From Paraburkholderia silvatlantica (GTDB lineage Bacteria; Pseudomonadota; Gammaproteobacteria; Burkholderiales; Burkholderiaceae), in the NCBI RefSeq assembly GCF_003096715.1, contig NZ_QEOL01000008.1, positions 1 through 64,000 of the forward strand: 64,000 nt of DNA, in the 5' to 3' direction. The notes under the pieces are model-generated. The model ran no database searches. It was given only the letters and a program-made list of their open reading frames with translations, and was not told the DNA's origin. Shown here piece by piece: positions 21,549-30,238 of the stretch; the stretch's first letter is position 1, and each line of letters begins with the position of its first letter. The position numbers were made by a program, and so were the translations under genes.

Positions 21549-22148
21549 CTACTCTTCCTTCTTTTCGCCGGCAGCGAGGGCGAGCCGCTCCATGCGTTGG
21601 TCGGGCACGAGCCAAAGCAGTGCGACGAAGAAGTAGAAGATCGCGCCAATGCGCGGATAGTCGAGCGCCGCGAGCGCAAACCCCGCCAGATAAAGCACCG
21701 GTGAGATCTTGCCCTTCACGTCGTTGCCCAGCGCGATGGCGAGCGGACTTTGCGTGCCGTGATAGCGCACGAGCGTAAATTGCAGCACGACATAGGCCAG
21801 CGCACAGAGCAACAGGTTGACGCCGTAGAGCGCGGTCGGCCAGCGCCCGAATTCGTTCTCGCCCATCCAGCCCGTGGTGAACGGCAGCAGCGAAAGCCAG
21901 AACAGCAGATGCAGGTTGGCCCAGAGCACTGAGCCGTTCACGCGGCGCGCCACCTGCAGCATGTGGTGATGGTTGTTCCAGTAGATACCCACGTAGATGA
22001 AGCTCAACACGTAGCTCAGATAAACCGGCCAGAGCGGCGCGAGCGCAGCCAGATCGTCGCCATGCGGCACCTTGAGTTCCAGCACCATGATGGTGATGAT
22101 GATGGCGAGCACGCCATCGCTGAATGCTTCGAGTCGGTTTTTTTCCAT
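21549..22148 (-). CDS. TMEM175-family potassium channel (DUF1211)
   Basis: 199-residue membrane protein with about six helices. The N-terminal motif NRLEAFSDGVLAI carries the Phe-Ser-Asp signature of TMEM175 channels, which conduct potassium. YWNNHHHMLQVARRVNGSVLWANL in the second and third helices is also typical of the bacterial family. The start MEKNRLEAF matches family N-termini; its ribosome site is weak. It is convergent with the DUF4142 gene and divergent from the cytochrome b561 gene. I see no link to the neighbours. Confidence 0.85.
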   Translation of the reverse strand: MEKNRLEAFSDGVLAIIITIMVLELKVPHGDDLAALAPLWPVYLSYVLSFIYVGIYWNNHHHMLQVARRVNGSVLWANLHLLFWLSLLPFTTGWMGENEFGRWPTALYGVNLLLCALAYVVLQFTLVRYHGTQSPLAIALGNDVKGKISPVLYLAGFALAALDYPRIGAIFYFFVALLWLVPDQRMERLALAAGEKKEE

Positions 22149-22320
22149 CTGCGCAATCGGCCTGCAAGGGATGTAAGGCAGACGGGAAGTATGGCCGAAG
22201 TCGCCGCGCGATGCCACCTATGCGCCGGGGCTTTGCAGTTGCGCAGGTTGCGCCACACGCGGCGTGCGTTCCTGACCTATGATGGCCTTGGGCGCCCCGC
22301 CCGGCCGCCCGCCTCGAATC

Positions 22321-23025
22321 ATGAATTCCACGACCTCCGCAACCCGCCGCCGCCCCGGGCATCCTGACCGCCCCGAGCGCCACGTGCCCGTCTGGGACCT
22401 GCCCGTGCGCCTCTTTCACTGGCTGACCGTCGTGCTCGTGGCCGCCGCTTACATCACGCAGCGCATGAACTGGATGCAGATGCACGTGCGCCTCGGCGAG
22501 ACGCTGCTCGCGCTCGTGCTGTTTCGCATCCTGTGGGGATGCTTCGGCAGCGAGACCGCGCGCTTCTCGCGCTTCGTCGCTTCGCCGCGCAAGGCGATCG
22601 AGCATCTGCGCCATCTGCTGCGGCGCGAGCCCGACGTCCAGGTGGGCCACAACGCGGCGGGCGGCTGGATGGTGCTGCTGCTGCTCGCGCTGCTGCTGGG
22701 CGAAACGCTCACCGGTCTCTACGACAACAACGACATCGCCGACGAAGGCCCGCTCAGCGAAATCGTGCCCGCAAAGATCGCCAATGCGATAGCCGGCCTG
22801 CACGCGTGGGGCTGGGATCTGCTCGCGGCGGCGGTCGTGCTGCACGTGTGTGCGATTGCCGTCTATGCGCTCGTGAAAGGCCACAATCTGGTCGGCCCGA
22901 TGGTGAGCGGCAAAAAACGCCTGCCTGCTTCGGTGCGCGCGCCCGCGCGCGGGTCGCTGTGGCTCGCGGCCTTGCTGATGGGGCTGTCGTGCGTCGTGGT
23001 GGCGCTGCTCGCCGCGTATCTTTGA
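22321..23025 (+). CDS. Cytochrome b561 family membrane protein
   Basis: 234-residue di-haem b-type cytochrome with four main membrane helices and an extra C-terminal one. Candidate haem histidines are in RLFHWLTV (near 24), MHVRLGETLL, GLHAWGWD and VVLHVCAI. Proteins of this type shuttle electrons between quinones and periplasmic or membrane acceptors. The start at 22321 was preferred; an earlier in-frame ATG at 22279 would add a proline-rich 14 residues. It is followed 84 bp later by the H-NS-like gene on the same strand. No cytochrome c partner is adjacent. Confidence 0.85.
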   Translation: MNSTTSATRRRPGHPDRPERHVPVWDLPVRLFHWLTVVLVAAAYITQRMNWMQMHVRLGETLLALVLFRILWGCFGSETARFSRFVASPRKAIEHLRHLLRREPDVQVGHNAAGGWMVLLLLALLLGETLTGLYDNNDIADEGPLSEIVPAKIANAIAGLHAWGWDLLAAAVVLHVCAIAVYALVKGHNLVGPMVSGKKRLPASVRAPARGSLWLAALLMGLSCVVVALLAAYL

Positions 23026-23109
23026 TGCCGCTTGTGCGGTGTAAGGCCCACGCGAAGCCCGCACAACGCGTAAAATCAGCGGCTCTTTTTCACTCGACAA
23101 GAATCATCG

Positions 23110-23361
23110 ATGGCTACCTACCGCGAATTGCTCGCCCAGAAGCGCGAACTCGACGAGCGCATCGAAGCGGCGCGCGCCGAAGCGGCGCACGAGGCGCTGG
23201 CCAGCGTGCGCGCGGCAATCGCCGAATTCGGCTTCACGCCCGACGAGGTGTTCGGCAAGCCGCGCCGCGAGAAGACCGCGCGCCGCACCCGCAACGCCGA
23301 AGGCAACGAAGGGAAAAAGCGCGAGCGCGCCAATCTGGACCTGTTCGGCGACAACAGCTGA
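23110..23361 (+). CDS. H-NS-like protein without the DNA-binding tail
   Basis: 83 residues. The first 50 (TYRELLAQKRELDERIEAAR through FGFTPDEVFG) match the oligomerisation half of the Burkholderia and Bordetella H-NS family. The C-terminal part is a basic, low-complexity stretch (KPRREKTARRTRNAEG) and lacks the WSGRGRxP-type DNA-binding motif that normally follows. It may bind partner H-NS proteins and modulate them, or bind DNA through the basic tail. It is complete: normal start, normal stop and no frameshift evident. A GCAA-loop hairpin follows. Confidence 0.75.
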   Translation: MATYRELLAQKRELDERIEAARAEAAHEALASVRAAIAEFGFTPDEVFGKPRREKTARRTRNAEGNEGKKRERANLDLFGDNS

Positions 23362-23388
23362 TCGACCGCCCGCGCCCTTCACAAGCAC

Positions 23389-23409
23389 ACAGGGCCGCAA
23401 GGACCCTGT
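23389..23409. terminator. Hairpin with GCAA tetraloop between convergent genes
   Basis: ACAGGGCC and GGACCCTGT pair (one bulged A) around a GCAA loop. It lies between the H-NS-like gene and the convergent lactonase gene. There is no T-tract. Confidence 0.45.
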
Positions 23410-23495
23410 CGCAAGCCATGCCGCGCGCCGGCTGGCACGAGCATGGCGCAAACACCGCAAGCGTCACTGCGCGCCGAGCTTCCTGATCAGCACGG

Positions 23496-24584
23496 TCAGG
23501 CGCGGGCGGCGACGATCTCCACCCAGTTCGCGCCGTTGCCGCCCTCGCCGCGCGACAGGAGTGTGAGCGCGCCGCTCGCCGCATCGATCGTGTAGACCGA
23601 CACGTGCCGCGATTTTTCTCCGCACGCCACGAGAAAACGGCCCGTCGGGTCGATGCGAAAACCGCGCGGCTGTGTTTCCGTCGCGCTCGCGCCCACATAT
23701 TCGAGCGCGCCATCCTGAGAGACACGCAGCGTGACAATCTGGCTCGTCGTGCGCTCGGACACGTAGACGAAGCGCCCATCGGGCGAGACGTGGAGATCGG
23801 CGGCCCAGACGAGCTTCGCGAGCACGGCGGGGTCGGGCTGCACGGGGTCCGTGGGGCTCGGGCGCGCAAAGCCGTCGTTCAGATGCGCGAGCACCGGAGC
23901 GCGCGGCGAGACGTGCAGCGCCGTGAGCTTGCCCGTGGCGGCGTCGCGCGCGAAAGCCGCCACCGTCGCGCGGAATTCGCTCAGCACGTACAGCACGTCG
24001 CCGTTGGGCGAAAAGCGCAGATGCCGAGGACCGAAGCCCGCGCCGAGATCGACCGCGCCGAGATCGGCGAGGCGCCCCACGTCTTCCAGCGCGAAAGCCA
24101 ACACGCGGTCGCTGCCGAGCGACGATGCATAGGCGAAGCGCCCGTCGGCGGAAACGATCACCGCGTGCGCGTGCTCGATGCCGCCGATCACCTGCAGCGG
24201 CGCGCCACGCCCGTCCTCGAGATCTTTCGCGCCATACAGGCTCACGCGATGCTCGCCGTACGAGGCGCCCAGCAGGAAACGCCCCTGCGGCTCGGCACAC
24301 AGATACGCGAGGCTCGATTCGATCGGCGTCTGCACGCGCAGCGCGAGACTGCCGCTTTGCGCGTCGATGACGTAGTCGTTGATGCGCTTGTCCGCGCCGC
24401 GCGTAGCCGCGTAGAGGCGGCGGCGATCGGGCGAGAGCGCCATCGGCATCACGTTGTCCTGCGCAGCCACGCGCGCTTGCGGCGTGAGTGCGCCATGGCG
24501 CGCATCGAGATGAAACACGCCGATGTCGCCGTCTTTCGAATTCGCGACGTAGACGAAGAAGCCTTCGGGGTTCGGCTGGCTCAT
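23496..24584 (-). CDS. Lactonase family protein (6-phosphogluconolactonase-like beta-propeller)
   Basis: 362-residue seven-bladed beta-propeller of the Pgl/YbhE type, with repeated SPDGRFVYV-like blade motifs spaced about 50 residues apart (for example SPDRRRLYA, SADGRFAYA, SPNGDVLYV, SPDGRFVYV, DPTGRFLVA). Family members hydrolyse 6-phosphogluconolactone or other sugar lactones. No signal peptide is seen. It follows a decayed MFS transporter on the same strand and lies near a sugar-acid semialdehyde dehydrogenase, which favours an aldonolactone of a sugar-acid pathway over the pentose-phosphate role. Confidence 0.85.
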   Translation of the reverse strand: MSQPNPEGFFVYVANSKDGDIGVFHLDARHGALTPQARVAAQDNVMPMALSPDRRRLYAATRGADKRINDYVIDAQSGSLALRVQTPIESSLAYLCAEPQGRFLLGASYGEHRVSLYGAKDLEDGRGAPLQVIGGIEHAHAVIVSADGRFAYASSLGSDRVLAFALEDVGRLADLGAVDLGAGFGPRHLRFSPNGDVLYVLSEFRATVAAFARDAATGKLTALHVSPRAPVLAHLNDGFARPSPTDPVQPDPAVLAKLVWAADLHVSPDGRFVYVSERTTSQIVTLRVSQDGALEYVGASATETQPRGFRIDPTGRFLVACGEKSRHVSVYTIDAASGALTLLSRGEGGNGANWVEIVAARA

Positions 24585-24600
24585 GGTGTGGGTTTCCTTC

Positions 24601-24925
24601 TCGATTGAGGGTTGCGCCAGGGTCGGGCCAACGACGTCGAAGCAAGCAGGCCGCGATCACGAGCGCGACGGCAAGCCAGAACGTGGCTGCGTAGAATCGT
24701 GAACTGAATGGCGCACGAATGCCATGGCGGCAGCCACGATGCCCCACGTGCCCATGATGCGCGTGCGCCATACTTTTGCATGAGGATGTTGGACGGCACC
24801 TCGAAGATCGCATAGCCCACAAAGAACAGCCCCGCGCCGAACCTGGTACGTTGTCCGACGACATCCAGGCTTGCCCCGCTGAGGGAACCAACGCCGCATT
24901 TACCCCGCTTCAGAACGGGAATCAT
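24601..24925 (-). pseudogene. Remnant of an MFS (anion:cation symporter-type) transporter
   Basis: Three stretches in different minus-strand frames match successive parts of a sugar-acid MFS transporter. GAGLFFVGYAIFEVPSNIL (about 24844-24764) is the second membrane helix. RIMGTWGIVAAAMAFV (24761-24714) is the third, after a frameshift. FYAATFWLAVALVIAACLLR (24696-24631) looks like the last helix. The middle of the gene, about 350 codons, is gone. It was probably the importer for the substrate of the flanking lactonase and dehydrogenase genes. Helix identities are from pattern memory. Confidence 0.65.
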
Positions 24926-25064
24926 AGTTGAAAAGGCTTGATTTTGTGCGCATGCGGCGCTTCTGGACTGCTACAGGCACCTGCCGCGGACGTGCCGCGG
25001 CGATGAACTGGCGCACGGTAGTTGTACGATGACCAAATTCACTGCAACGATGCTCGGAGACGAT

Positions 25065-26648
25065 ATGCAAATCACTGGCGACATGCTCATTGGAGGCCGC
25101 GCGGTGCGCGGCCCGGAAAAGCCGCTCGCGGCTTTCAACCCCGCCACGGGCGAAGCGATCCCCGCACCGGCCTTCGGCAGCGGTACGGCCGCCGACGTCG
25201 ACGCCGCCTGCCAGCTCGCCGCCGCGGCGTTCGACGCGTACCGCACGCTGCCGCTCGCCGTGCGTGCGGCGTTCCTCGAACGCATCGCCGACGGCATCGC
25301 CGCGCTCGGCGACGCGCTCACCGAACGCGCCCACGCGGAAACCGGCCTGCCCAAGGCGCGCCTCGAAGGCGAGCGCGGCCGCACCGTCGGTCAGCTCAAG
25401 CTGTTCGCGCAGGAAGTGCGTCAGGGACTGTGGCTCACGCCCACGCTCGACGCCGCCCTGCCTGAGCGCAAGCCGTTGCCGCGCGCCGATCTGCGTCTGC
25501 AGAAAATCGCGCTCGGTCCAGTCGCCGTGTTCGGCGCGAGCAACTTCCCGCTCGCGTTCTCGGTGGCGGGCGGCGACACGGCCGCGGCGCTGGCGGCGGG
25601 CTGCCCGGTCATCGTCAAGGCGCACGGCGCGCACCTCGGCACCTCGGAGATGGTGGGCCGCGTGATCCAGCAGGCCGTGCAGGAGATGGGGCTGCCCGAG
25701 GGCGTGTTCTCGCTCATCGTCGGCGCGGGGCGCACCGTGGGCGAGGCGCTCGTGGCGCACCCGGCCATCAAGGCCGTGGGCTTTACCGGCTCGCGCGCGG
25801 GCGGCACGGCGCTCATGCGCATTGCCGCGAACCGGCCCGAGCCCATTCCCGTCTACGCGGAAATGAGCAGCATCAATCCCGTGTTCCTGCTGCCCGAGGC
25901 GCTCGCGGCGCGCGGCGCGGCCATCGCGCAGGGCTTCGTCGATTCGCTCGTGCTCGGCGCCGGTCAGTTCTGCACGAACCCGGGTCTGGCGATCGGCATC
26001 GAGGGTCCGGCGCTCGACCAGTTCGCGCAGGCCGCGAGTCGGGCGCTGGGCGTCAAGCCCGCGCAGACCATGCTCACGGCGGGTATCCATGCGGCGTATG
26101 AAGAAGGCGCGCGGCGTCTGGCCGAAACCCAGGGCGTCAGCGCGCTCGCGCAAGGCCAGCCCGCGAGCGGCCCGAACCAGGCGTTCGCCGCCCTCTTCGT
26201 GACCGACGCGCAAACCTTCCTCGCGCAGCCCGCCCTCGAAGACGAAGTGTTCGGCCCGGCCTCGACGCTCGTGCGCTGCAAGGACGAAGCCGAACTGCTC
26301 GCCGTGGCCGAGCACTTCGCGGGCCAGCTCACCGCGACGATCCAGATGGAGCGCGCCGACCTGCCCGCCGCGATGCGCCTCGTGCCGATACTCGAACGCA
26401 AGGCCGGCCGCCTGCTCGTGAACGGCTTTCCGACCGGCGTGGAAGTCGCGCACGCGATGGTGCACGGCGGCCCGTTCCCGGCCACGTCCGATAGCCGCGC
26501 GACCTCAGTCGGCACGAGCGCGATGGAGCGCTTCCTGCGGCCGGTGTGTTATCAGGACTTCCCGGCCGAACTGCTGCCGCAGGCGCTTGCGGACGCCAAT
26601 CCGCTCGACCTCTGGAGGCGCAAAAACGGCGAGCTGATGCGCGGCTGA
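25065..26648 (+). CDS. Alpha-ketoglutaric semialdehyde (2,5-dioxovalerate) dehydrogenase
   Basis: 527-residue aldehyde dehydrogenase that would oxidise 2,5-dioxopentanoate to 2-oxoglutarate, the last step of non-phosphorylating glucarate, galactarate, arabinose or hydroxyproline breakdown. The catalytic cysteine is in [11 protein letters not shown] near residue 303, and the region after it is typical of this subfamily rather than of BetB. The start at 25065 has GGAGA upstream; the frame opens 12 codons earlier. It is convergent with a FadR-type regulator, which probably controls it. No dehydratase of a sugar-acid pathway is in the window. Confidence 0.88.
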   Translation: MQITGDMLIGGRAVRGPEKPLAAFNPATGEAIPAPAFGSGTAADVDAACQLAAAAFDAYRTLPLAVRAAFLERIADGIAALGDALTERAHAETGLPKARLEGERGRTVGQLKLFAQEVRQGLWLTPTLDAALPERKPLPRADLRLQKIALGPVAVFGASNFPLAFSVAGGDTAAALAAGCPVIVKAHGAHLGTSEMVGRVIQQAVQEMGLPEGVFSLIVGAGRTVGEALVAHPAIKAVGFTGSRAGGTALMRIAANRPEPIPVYAEMSSINPVFLLPEALAARGAAIAQGFVDSLVLGAGQFCTNPGLAIGIEGPALDQFAQAASRALGVKPAQTMLTAGIHAAYEEGARRLAETQGVSALAQGQPASGPNQAFAALFVTDAQTFLAQPALEDEVFGPASTLVRCKDEAELLAVAEHFAGQLTATIQMERADLPAAMRLVPILERKAGRLLVNGFPTGVEVAHAMVHGGPFPATSDSRATSVGTSAMERFLRPVCYQDFPAELLPQALADANPLDLWRRKNGELMRG

Positions 26649-26684
26649 GTGGCTGCATCGGCGCGTTCCACGCATCGCAAATGA

Positions 26685-26720
26685 AAACAGCGGCGGCAGT
26701 TCGACCTGCGGCCGCTGTTT
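26685..26720. terminator. Bidirectional hairpin terminator
   Basis: AAACAGCGGCGGCAG (26685-26699) and CTGCGGCCGCTGTTT (26706-26720) form a 15-bp stem with one mismatch, between the convergent dehydrogenase and gntR genes. Short A and T runs at its feet fit use in both directions. Confidence 0.65.
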
Positions 26721-26747
26721 GCCATGCACGCTGCGCGCCGGGATGCC

Positions 26748-27488
26748 TTACGCTTTCCCCCCCGACTCCGCCACGGCGCGGCGCAGCCGCTCGCGGCTGC
26801 TCGACAGATGCATGCGCATGGCCGCGCGTGCGCCTTCGGGATCGCGACGGGCGATGGCGTCGAAAATGCTCTCGTGCTCGCGGCTCACCAGTTCGGCGTA
26901 AGCCTGCGGATCGCGATGCACGATGCCGGCCGAGTCGACGCGACGGCGCGGGATCAACGCCGCGCCCATCTGCGTGAGGACGTCGACGAAATAGCGGTTG
27001 CCCGTGGCGCGCGCCACCGAGATGTGGAATTCGAGGTCGGCGCCCGAGCTGTCGCCGCCCGTGCGGATGACGACGTCGAGTGCGTCGAGCGCAGTGCGCA
27101 TGCCTGCCAGGTCGCGCTCGCCCGCGCGCAGGGCGGCAAGGCCCGCGGCCTCGGTTTCGAGACTGATGCGCAGCTCCAGCACGGCCAGCACATCGTCCAG
27201 CGTGCTGGCCGGGACGACGTCGAGATCGAACGGCTCGCGGCGCGGCTCCAGCACGAAGCTGCCAATGCCGTGACGCGTTTCGATCACCGACATGGCTTGC
27301 AGACGCGAGATGGCCTCGCGCACCACCGTGCGGCTCACGCCCAGTTGCGTCATGAGATTGTTTTCGGTCGGCAATTTGTCGCCGGGCTTGAGTGCGCGCG
27401 TGGCGATCCGCTCGCTGATGAAGTCGACGACCTGCCCGGCGAGATTGCGGCTACGCGCGGCGATGGGCGCGGCAAGCGACTCCGCCAT
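26748..27488 (-). CDS. FadR/GntR-family transcriptional regulator
   Basis: 246 residues. An N-terminal winged helix-turn-helix (LPTENNLMTQLGVSRTVVREAISRLQ, about 40-65) is followed by an all-helical FCD effector domain (DLEFHISVARATGN and following). FCD domains bind organic acids, often with a metal. The start is supported by AAGGAGATC. The gene is convergent with the semialdehyde dehydrogenase and has a perfect palindrome 67 bp upstream. It is likely an autoregulated repressor of the sugar-acid genes; the effector is unknown. Confidence 0.88.
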   Translation of the reverse strand: MAESLAAPIAARSRNLAGQVVDFISERIATRALKPGDKLPTENNLMTQLGVSRTVVREAISRLQAMSVIETRHGIGSFVLEPRREPFDLDVVPASTLDDVLAVLELRISLETEAAGLAALRAGERDLAGMRTALDALDVVIRTGGDSSGADLEFHISVARATGNRYFVDVLTQMGAALIPRRRVDSAGIVHRDPQAYAELVSREHESIFDAIARRDPEGARAAMRMHLSSSRERLRRAVAESGGKA

Positions 27489-27555
27489 GTGGATCTCCTT
27501 GGGCTCGATATGCGCGTGTGAGTCTGCGTGCGTCAGTCTTGTCATTCCATTATAC

Positions 27556-27568
27556 GTTGTCGGACAAC
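27556..27568. promoter_or_regulatory. Palindrome upstream of gntR, putative operator
   Basis: GTTGTC-G-GACAAC is a perfect 13-bp palindrome upstream of the gntR start. FadR-subfamily regulators bind short palindromes of this size with a one- or two-base centre. The regulator assignment is by proximity. Confidence 0.55.
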
Positions 27569-27784
27569 CCCCGGAACAGCGTGCACGCATGAGACTGAGG
27601 ACATCCTATGACCGCATGATGGATGCCATCGGCGCAGACTCCGGAACTACACGGAATCGCGCCGTGAACGATCCTCATTTTATTTCGTATTCCGATGCAA
27701 TTCGCGCCGCTCCCGCCGGCGGCGGGAAGCCCATATCGTTGTGTTAGCAAACATATCGTGCAATCGTGTTCCGGGCGAAATTAT

Positions 27785-27805
27785 TTGTGCAAGCTGGCTG
27801 CACAA
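27785..27805. promoter_or_regulatory. Inverted repeat upstream of the cytochrome operon
   Basis: TTGTGCA (27785-27791) and TGCACAA (27799-27805) are perfect 7-bp arms spaced by 7 bp, about 140 bp before the first cytochrome gene. Half of it (TTTGTGCAGC) recurs at 27911-27920. The binding protein is unknown; the spacing does not match FNR or NtrC sites. Confidence 0.4.
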
Positions 27806-27943
27806 GTCGGCGTTCTCCGATAATCTCCTCGAAAAGGTGCGCGCCCGGCCGTTTTAGATAATGAGAATCCCCCACGGACGACGCCTCAACTGATATCGAA
27901 TCGCAACGCGTTTGTGCAGCTACCATCCGCAACGAGGGAATCA

Positions 27944-28642
27944 TTGAGAACCCGCATCGTCCTGCTCATCCTTGCGCTCGCGCTGCCATGGGCGCCGCTC
28001 CTCGCGGCACCGCCCGCCGAGCCCGCGCCTGACACGATGCAGGCCCGCGTGATGGGTTGCGCGGCCTGTCACGGCGCACACGGCGAAGGCACCGACAACG
28101 ACTACTTCCCGCGTCTCGCGGGCAAGCCGGCGGGGTATCTGTTCAACCAGCTCGTCGCCTTCCGCGACGGCGGCCGCAGCTACCCGCCCATGAACTATCT
28201 GCTGGCGTATCTGCCCGACGCCTACCTCAAGCAGATCGCGGAATTCTTCTCGCAGCAGCACCCGCCCTATCCGCCGCCCGCCAGGCCCACGGTCGACGCG
28301 GCCATGCTCGCGCTCGGCAAAACGCTCGTCATGAACGGCGACAGCAAGCGCAACGTGCCCGCCTGCGCGCTCTGCCACGGCGCTTCGCTCACGGGCATGC
28401 AGCCGGCCATTCCGGGCCTCGTGGGCCTGCATGCGAACTACCTCAGCGCGCAGCTCGGCGCGTTCCGTTACGGCACACGCCGCGCCGCCGCGCCCGACTG
28501 CATGCACGACATCGCCACCCGTCTCGCCGACCGCGACATCACCGCGATCGCGGCCTGGCTCTCGTCGCAACCCGCGCCCGCCGATACGACGCCGGCTGCG
28601 GCCTCGCCGCTGCCGCTCGCGTGCGGCAGCGTCCATCACTAG
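27944..28642 (+). CDS. Di-haem cytochrome c of the oxidase operon
   Basis: 232 residues with a signal peptide (MRTRIVLLILALALPWAPLLAAPP, cleaved near residue 21) and two CXXCH sites, CAACHG near residue 40 and CALCHG near 145. It resembles cytochrome c4 in having two similar class-I domains and would carry electrons in the periplasm. I set the start at a TTG because GAGGGA lies five bases upstream and the signal peptide begins there; a GTG ten codons earlier is the alternative. It is the first gene of a six-gene operon ending at 33223. Confidence 0.85.
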   Translation: MRTRIVLLILALALPWAPLLAAPPAEPAPDTMQARVMGCAACHGAHGEGTDNDYFPRLAGKPAGYLFNQLVAFRDGGRSYPPMNYLLAYLPDAYLKQIAEFFSQQHPPYPPPARPTVDAAMLALGKTLVMNGDSKRNVPACALCHGASLTGMQPAIPGLVGLHANYLSAQLGAFRYGTRRAAAPDCMHDIATRLADRDITAIAAWLSSQPAPADTTPAAASPLPLACGSVHH

Positions 28643-28655
28643 CCGGGGCCTCGAC

Positions 28656-30020
28656 GTGCGCAGACTTCGATCCCTTCTCCCGTCATCGTCAAGGCCGCTC
28701 GCGGCGCGCCTCTCGTTCGCGGCCGTCACGTTCTGCATGGGCGCCGCGCTCGCGCTCGCGCAAACGGCCGCGCCCAGCGCGAACGCAGCGGACGCGGCGA
28801 GCGCCGCCGCGGCGGCAGCCGCGGCCAACGCGAAGCCGGTAGCGAGCAACGCCGCACTGATCGCGCGCGGCGAATATCTCGCGCGCGCCGGCGACTGCAT
28901 TGCCTGCCACACGGTGCCTTCCGAGCAGATGTTCGGCGGCGGGCGTCCGATGGAAACGCCTTTCGGCACGCTCTACACGCCGAACATCTCGTCGGACAAG
29001 ACGTTCGGCATCGGCTCGTGGACCGCAGACGAGTTCTACCGCATGCTGCACGAAGGCAAGTCGCGCGACGGCACGCTGCTCTACCCGGCCATGCCGTTCG
29101 CGTCGTACACCAAGGTCACGCGCGCGGACTCGGACGCGATTTTCGCGTACCTGCTCTCCACGCAGCCCGTGCACAAGGAGAACCGCGCGCACGACCTGCG
29201 CTTCCCGTATAACAAGCGCGCGCTGCTGCTCGGCTGGCGCACGCTGTTCTTCCGCCAGGGCGAGTTCAAGCCCGACCCGAAGCAGTCCGCCGAGTGGAAT
29301 CGCGGCGCCTATCTCGTGGAAGGCCTCGGCCACTGCACGATGTGCCACACGGCGATCAACGCGCTCGGCGGCAACTCGGCCTCGAAGGAGTTCCAGGGCG
29401 GCCTGATTCCAGTGCAGAACTGGTATGCGCCTTCGCTCACCTCGAACAAGGAAGCGGGCCTCGGCGACTGGAGCATCGAGGACATCGTCGATCTGCTGCA
29501 CGCGGGCGTGTCCAAACGTGGCGCCGTGTACGGGCCGATGGCCGAAGTGGTCTACGACAGCTTCCAGTACCTCACCGAAGACGACGTGCGCGCCGTGGCC
29601 GTGTATCTGAAGTCGCTGCCGGGCCACAACAACGAAGTCGACAAGTCGCCCAAGAGCACCTTCGTGACGGAGGAAGCCGCCCGCCTCGTGCCGCTCGGCA
29701 AGAAGATCTACGAGTCGCAGTGCGCGGTGTGCCACGCGGCCGAAGGCCAGGGCAAGCCGCCGCACTTCCCGCCGCTCGCCGACAACCAGTCCATTCAGAT
29801 GAACTCGGCCGTGAACCCCATCCGCATGGTGCTCAACGGCGGCTATGCGCCGGGCACGCAAAAGAACCCCATGCCCTATGGCATGCCGCCCTTCGCGCAA
29901 TCGCTCTCCGACGAAGAAGTGGCGGCCGTGGTCACGTATATCCGCACGGCGTGGGGCAACCACGGCACGCCGGTTTCCGAACATGAAGTGAACGCGCTGC
30001 GTTCCGCGCCGCTTTTCTGA
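28656..30020 (+). CDS. Tri-haem cytochrome c, membrane-dehydrogenase type
   Basis: 454 residues from a GTG start 13 bp after the previous stop. A signal peptide ends near ALAQ, and an Ala-rich linker follows. The three CXXCH motifs are CIACHT, CTMCHT and CAVCHA. The domain order (ARGEYLARAGDCIACHT, then RGAYLVEGLGHCTMCHT, then YESQCAVCH) is that of the cytochrome subunit of alcohol, gluconate or sorbitol dehydrogenases. Here it has no dehydrogenase partner and probably feeds electrons directly to the oxidase encoded downstream. Confidence 0.88.
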   Translation: MRRLRSLLPSSSRPLAARLSFAAVTFCMGAALALAQTAAPSANAADAASAAAAAAAANAKPVASNAALIARGEYLARAGDCIACHTVPSEQMFGGGRPMETPFGTLYTPNISSDKTFGIGSWTADEFYRMLHEGKSRDGTLLYPAMPFASYTKVTRADSDAIFAYLLSTQPVHKENRAHDLRFPYNKRALLLGWRTLFFRQGEFKPDPKQSAEWNRGAYLVEGLGHCTMCHTAINALGGNSASKEFQGGLIPVQNWYAPSLTSNKEAGLGDWSIEDIVDLLHAGVSKRGAVYGPMAEVVYDSFQYLTEDDVRAVAVYLKSLPGHNNEVDKSPKSTFVTEEAARLVPLGKKIYESQCAVCHAAEGQGKPPHFPPLADNQSIQMNSAVNPIRMVLNGGYAPGTQKNPMPYGMPPFAQSLSDEEVAAVVTYIRTAWGNHGTPVSEHEVNALRSAPLF

Positions 30021-30027
30021 GGCTGCG

Positions 30028-30210
30028 ATGATCGAAACTCCCGTACCCGAACAACCGGGCGAGCGCCCGCAACACGAACAGGTCGACGAGATCGTGGCCG
30101 GCGGCCCGGGCGGCGCGCTCGCGCTGGCTGGCATCGCCACGGCGATCGTGGCCGCGATCTGGTTCATCTTCTACTTCGTCGTGTTCCTGCCGCGCGGCGT
30201 CATCCAATAG
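30028..30210 (+). CDS. Small single-helix membrane protein of the oxidase operon
   Basis: 60 residues: an acidic, proline-rich N-terminus (1-28) and one membrane helix (about 32-54, ALAGIATAIVAAIWFIFYFVV), then a short basic tail. It is tightly placed between a cytochrome c and subunit II genes (7 and 28 bp), so it is very likely a real gene. Size and position recall subunit IIa of ba3 oxidases, but I do not see convincing residue similarity. It may stabilise or assemble the oxidase. Confidence 0.75.
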   Translation: MIETPVPEQPGERPQHEQVDEIVAGGPGGALALAGIATAIVAAIWFIFYFVVFLPRGVIQ

Positions 30211-30238
30211 ATCAGACAGACAAGAAAAGGCCGGCCTC

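Larger units (their letters stand above)
27489..27943. other. Intergenic region between gntR and the cytochrome operon
   Basis: 455 bp without a convincing gene. It is more AT-rich than its surroundings. It holds a GntR-type palindrome near gntR and a second inverted repeat nearer the cytochrome genes, both listed. Both divergent promoters should be here. No RNA gene was recognised. Confidence 0.6.

Noticed and set aside
23464..24891. 475-codon open frame overlapping the lactonase gene
   Set aside because: Only its first part (24631-24696) is meaningful, as an MFS remnant. The rest is a frame-shifted shadow of the lactonase gene.
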